A program made the position numbers and the translations under genes. From Thermosulfurimonas sp. (GTDB taxonomy: Bacteria > Desulfobacterota > Thermodesulfobacteria > Thermodesulfobacteriales > Thermodesulfobacteriaceae), in assembly GCA_015487645.1 (NCBI GenBank), contig WFPH01000088.1:1-14849 (forward strand): 14,849 nt of DNA, given 5' to 3'. Positions 14,244 to 14,849 of the stretch are shown here, one piece after another (positions within the stretch are counted from its first letter, which is position 1; every line of letters starts with the position of its first letter). The notes beneath the pieces were generated by a model, which saw only the letters and a list, made by a program, of their open reading frames with translations, ran no database searches and was not told where the DNA came from.

Positions 14244-14849
14244 GTTTTCCGCTCTGAGGACGGCTTTGGCCTTTTTCACCCGCTTTCCGGTGAAGGCCCC
14301 GGACTTCCGTCCGGCCGAGGCCGTAACTTATCTTCCCCTGGTGGGAGTCCTGCTTGGGGGGCTTAATTTCCTCCTGGTCAAGATCCTTTATCCCCGATTC
14401 GGGGCCGAGATAGCCGCTTTCGGGGTGCTTCTGGCCCAGTATTTCCTGGCTAATTACTTTCACTTCGACGGCCTGCTGGACACCTTGGACGCCCTTTCAG
14501 CTGGTGGCTCCCGGGAAAAACGACTGGCCATCCTCAAGACGCCAGAGGTTGGGGCCCTGGGGCTTCTTTTCGGGGTGCTCTTTATCCTGGGGGAATGGCT
14601 CTTCCTCAAGACGGCCCTAGAGAAGACCCTCTATGGGGTGGCTTTTTTCAAGCCCCTTTTCGGTAGATGGGCTCTTCTTTCGGGTCTGGTCTTCGGGCGA
14701 GCCGCCAAGACCGAAGGGCTGGGGGCCCTCTTTTTTTCGGAGAAGGCCCGAGGAAGGGCCATTCCGATCTTCCTGGGGCTATTCTTTTTTCTTTTTTGGT
14801 ATTTTCCCCTGGCCACCACATGCATTTTTTTGGGGTTATGGGCTACCAC
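14227..14849 (+). CDS. cobS: adenosylcobinamide-GDP ribazoletransferase (cobalamin synthase), 3' end off the right edge
   Basis: CobS joins adenosylcobinamide-GDP to alpha-ribazole (phosphate), the final assembly step of cobamide synthesis, in the cytoplasmic membrane. I translated 207 codons from a TTG at 14227, open to the window edge. The N-terminus, ALAFFTRFPV at residues 13-22, the YLPLVGVLLGG motif at 35-45, and the signature HFDGLLDTLDA at 79-89 followed by GGSREKRLAILKTPEVGA at 93-110 are typical of CobS, as are several hydrophobic segments (about 36-51, 63-75, 108-124, 178-206). The start is TTG with AGAGGAAGGGAG upstream. No ATG or GTG occurs in frame between it and the conserved N-terminus. 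It overlaps cobT by 17 nt. Families of this type are about 240-260 residues, so most of the gene is present. cobU or a cobC-like phosphatase would be expected downstream. Confidence 0.92.
   Translation, partial: MNPGTEFSALRTALAFFTRFPVKAPDFRPAEAVTYLPLVGVLLGGLNFLLVKILYPRFGAEIAAFGVLLAQYFLANYFHFDGLLDTLDALSAGGSREKRLAILKTPEVGALGLLFGVLFILGEWLFLKTALEKTLYGVAFFKPLFGRWALLSGLVFGRAAKTEGLGALFFSEKARGRAIPIFLGLFFFLFWYFPLATTCIFLGLWAT

Noticed and set aside
13251..14279. A 342-codon minus-strand open frame opposite cobT
   Set aside because: It is the reverse of the conserved CobT motifs and is rich in His, Pro and Gly without a family match.

Overview
The window is GC-rich, gene-dense bacterial chromosome. It carries ten protein genes, two of them cut by the window edges, and almost no intergenic DNA. 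I see no rRNA, tRNA, CRISPR array, insertion sequence, integrase or long repeat. A membrane-anchored PpiD-type periplasmic foldase points to a two-membrane (Gram-negative) cell. The charged, E/K/R-rich proteins, the variant acetyl-CoA carboxylase genes and the cobalamin genes would suit a thermophilic Thermodesulfobacteriota/Desulfobacterota lineage. That assignment is an inference from general resemblance and was not tested by any search.

Layout. The minus-strand block (4071 down to the left edge) is purA, then accC, then a long AccA-type carboxyltransferase gene that runs off the window. It therefore links AMP synthesis to the first committed step of fatty-acid synthesis. A 104-bp divergent region (4072-4175) holds back-to-back promoters. 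The plus-strand block (4176 to the right edge) holds a cysteine desulfurase or selenocysteine-lyase-like protein, a solute-binding-protein fold without a signal peptide, NagZ, PpiD, CarB, CbiB, CobT and the start of CobS. Adjacent plus-strand genes overlap, abut or lie at most 28 nt apart, and no intrinsic terminator is visible.

How the genes work together. The last three plus-strand genes (cbiB, cobT, cobS) are the late, nucleotide-loop part of adenosylcobamide synthesis; the cobU step would be expected just beyond the window. CarB supplies carbamoyl phosphate for pyrimidines and arginine. NagZ recycles peptidoglycan fragments in the cytoplasm and PpiD assists folding in the periplasm. The first three plus-strand genes (desulfurase, binding-protein-like, nagZ) are coupled through 4-nt start/stop overlaps.

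The window is mostly housekeeping, and I found no convincing undescribed system. The most interesting items are the apparently cytoplasmic binding-protein-fold gene coupled to a sulfur/selenium-lyase-like enzyme, a probable leaderless transcript for that enzyme, an AccA subunit with a long C-terminal extension suggesting an alpha/beta fusion paired with a divergent AccC, and a 61-nt gene overlap in the cobamide cluster.
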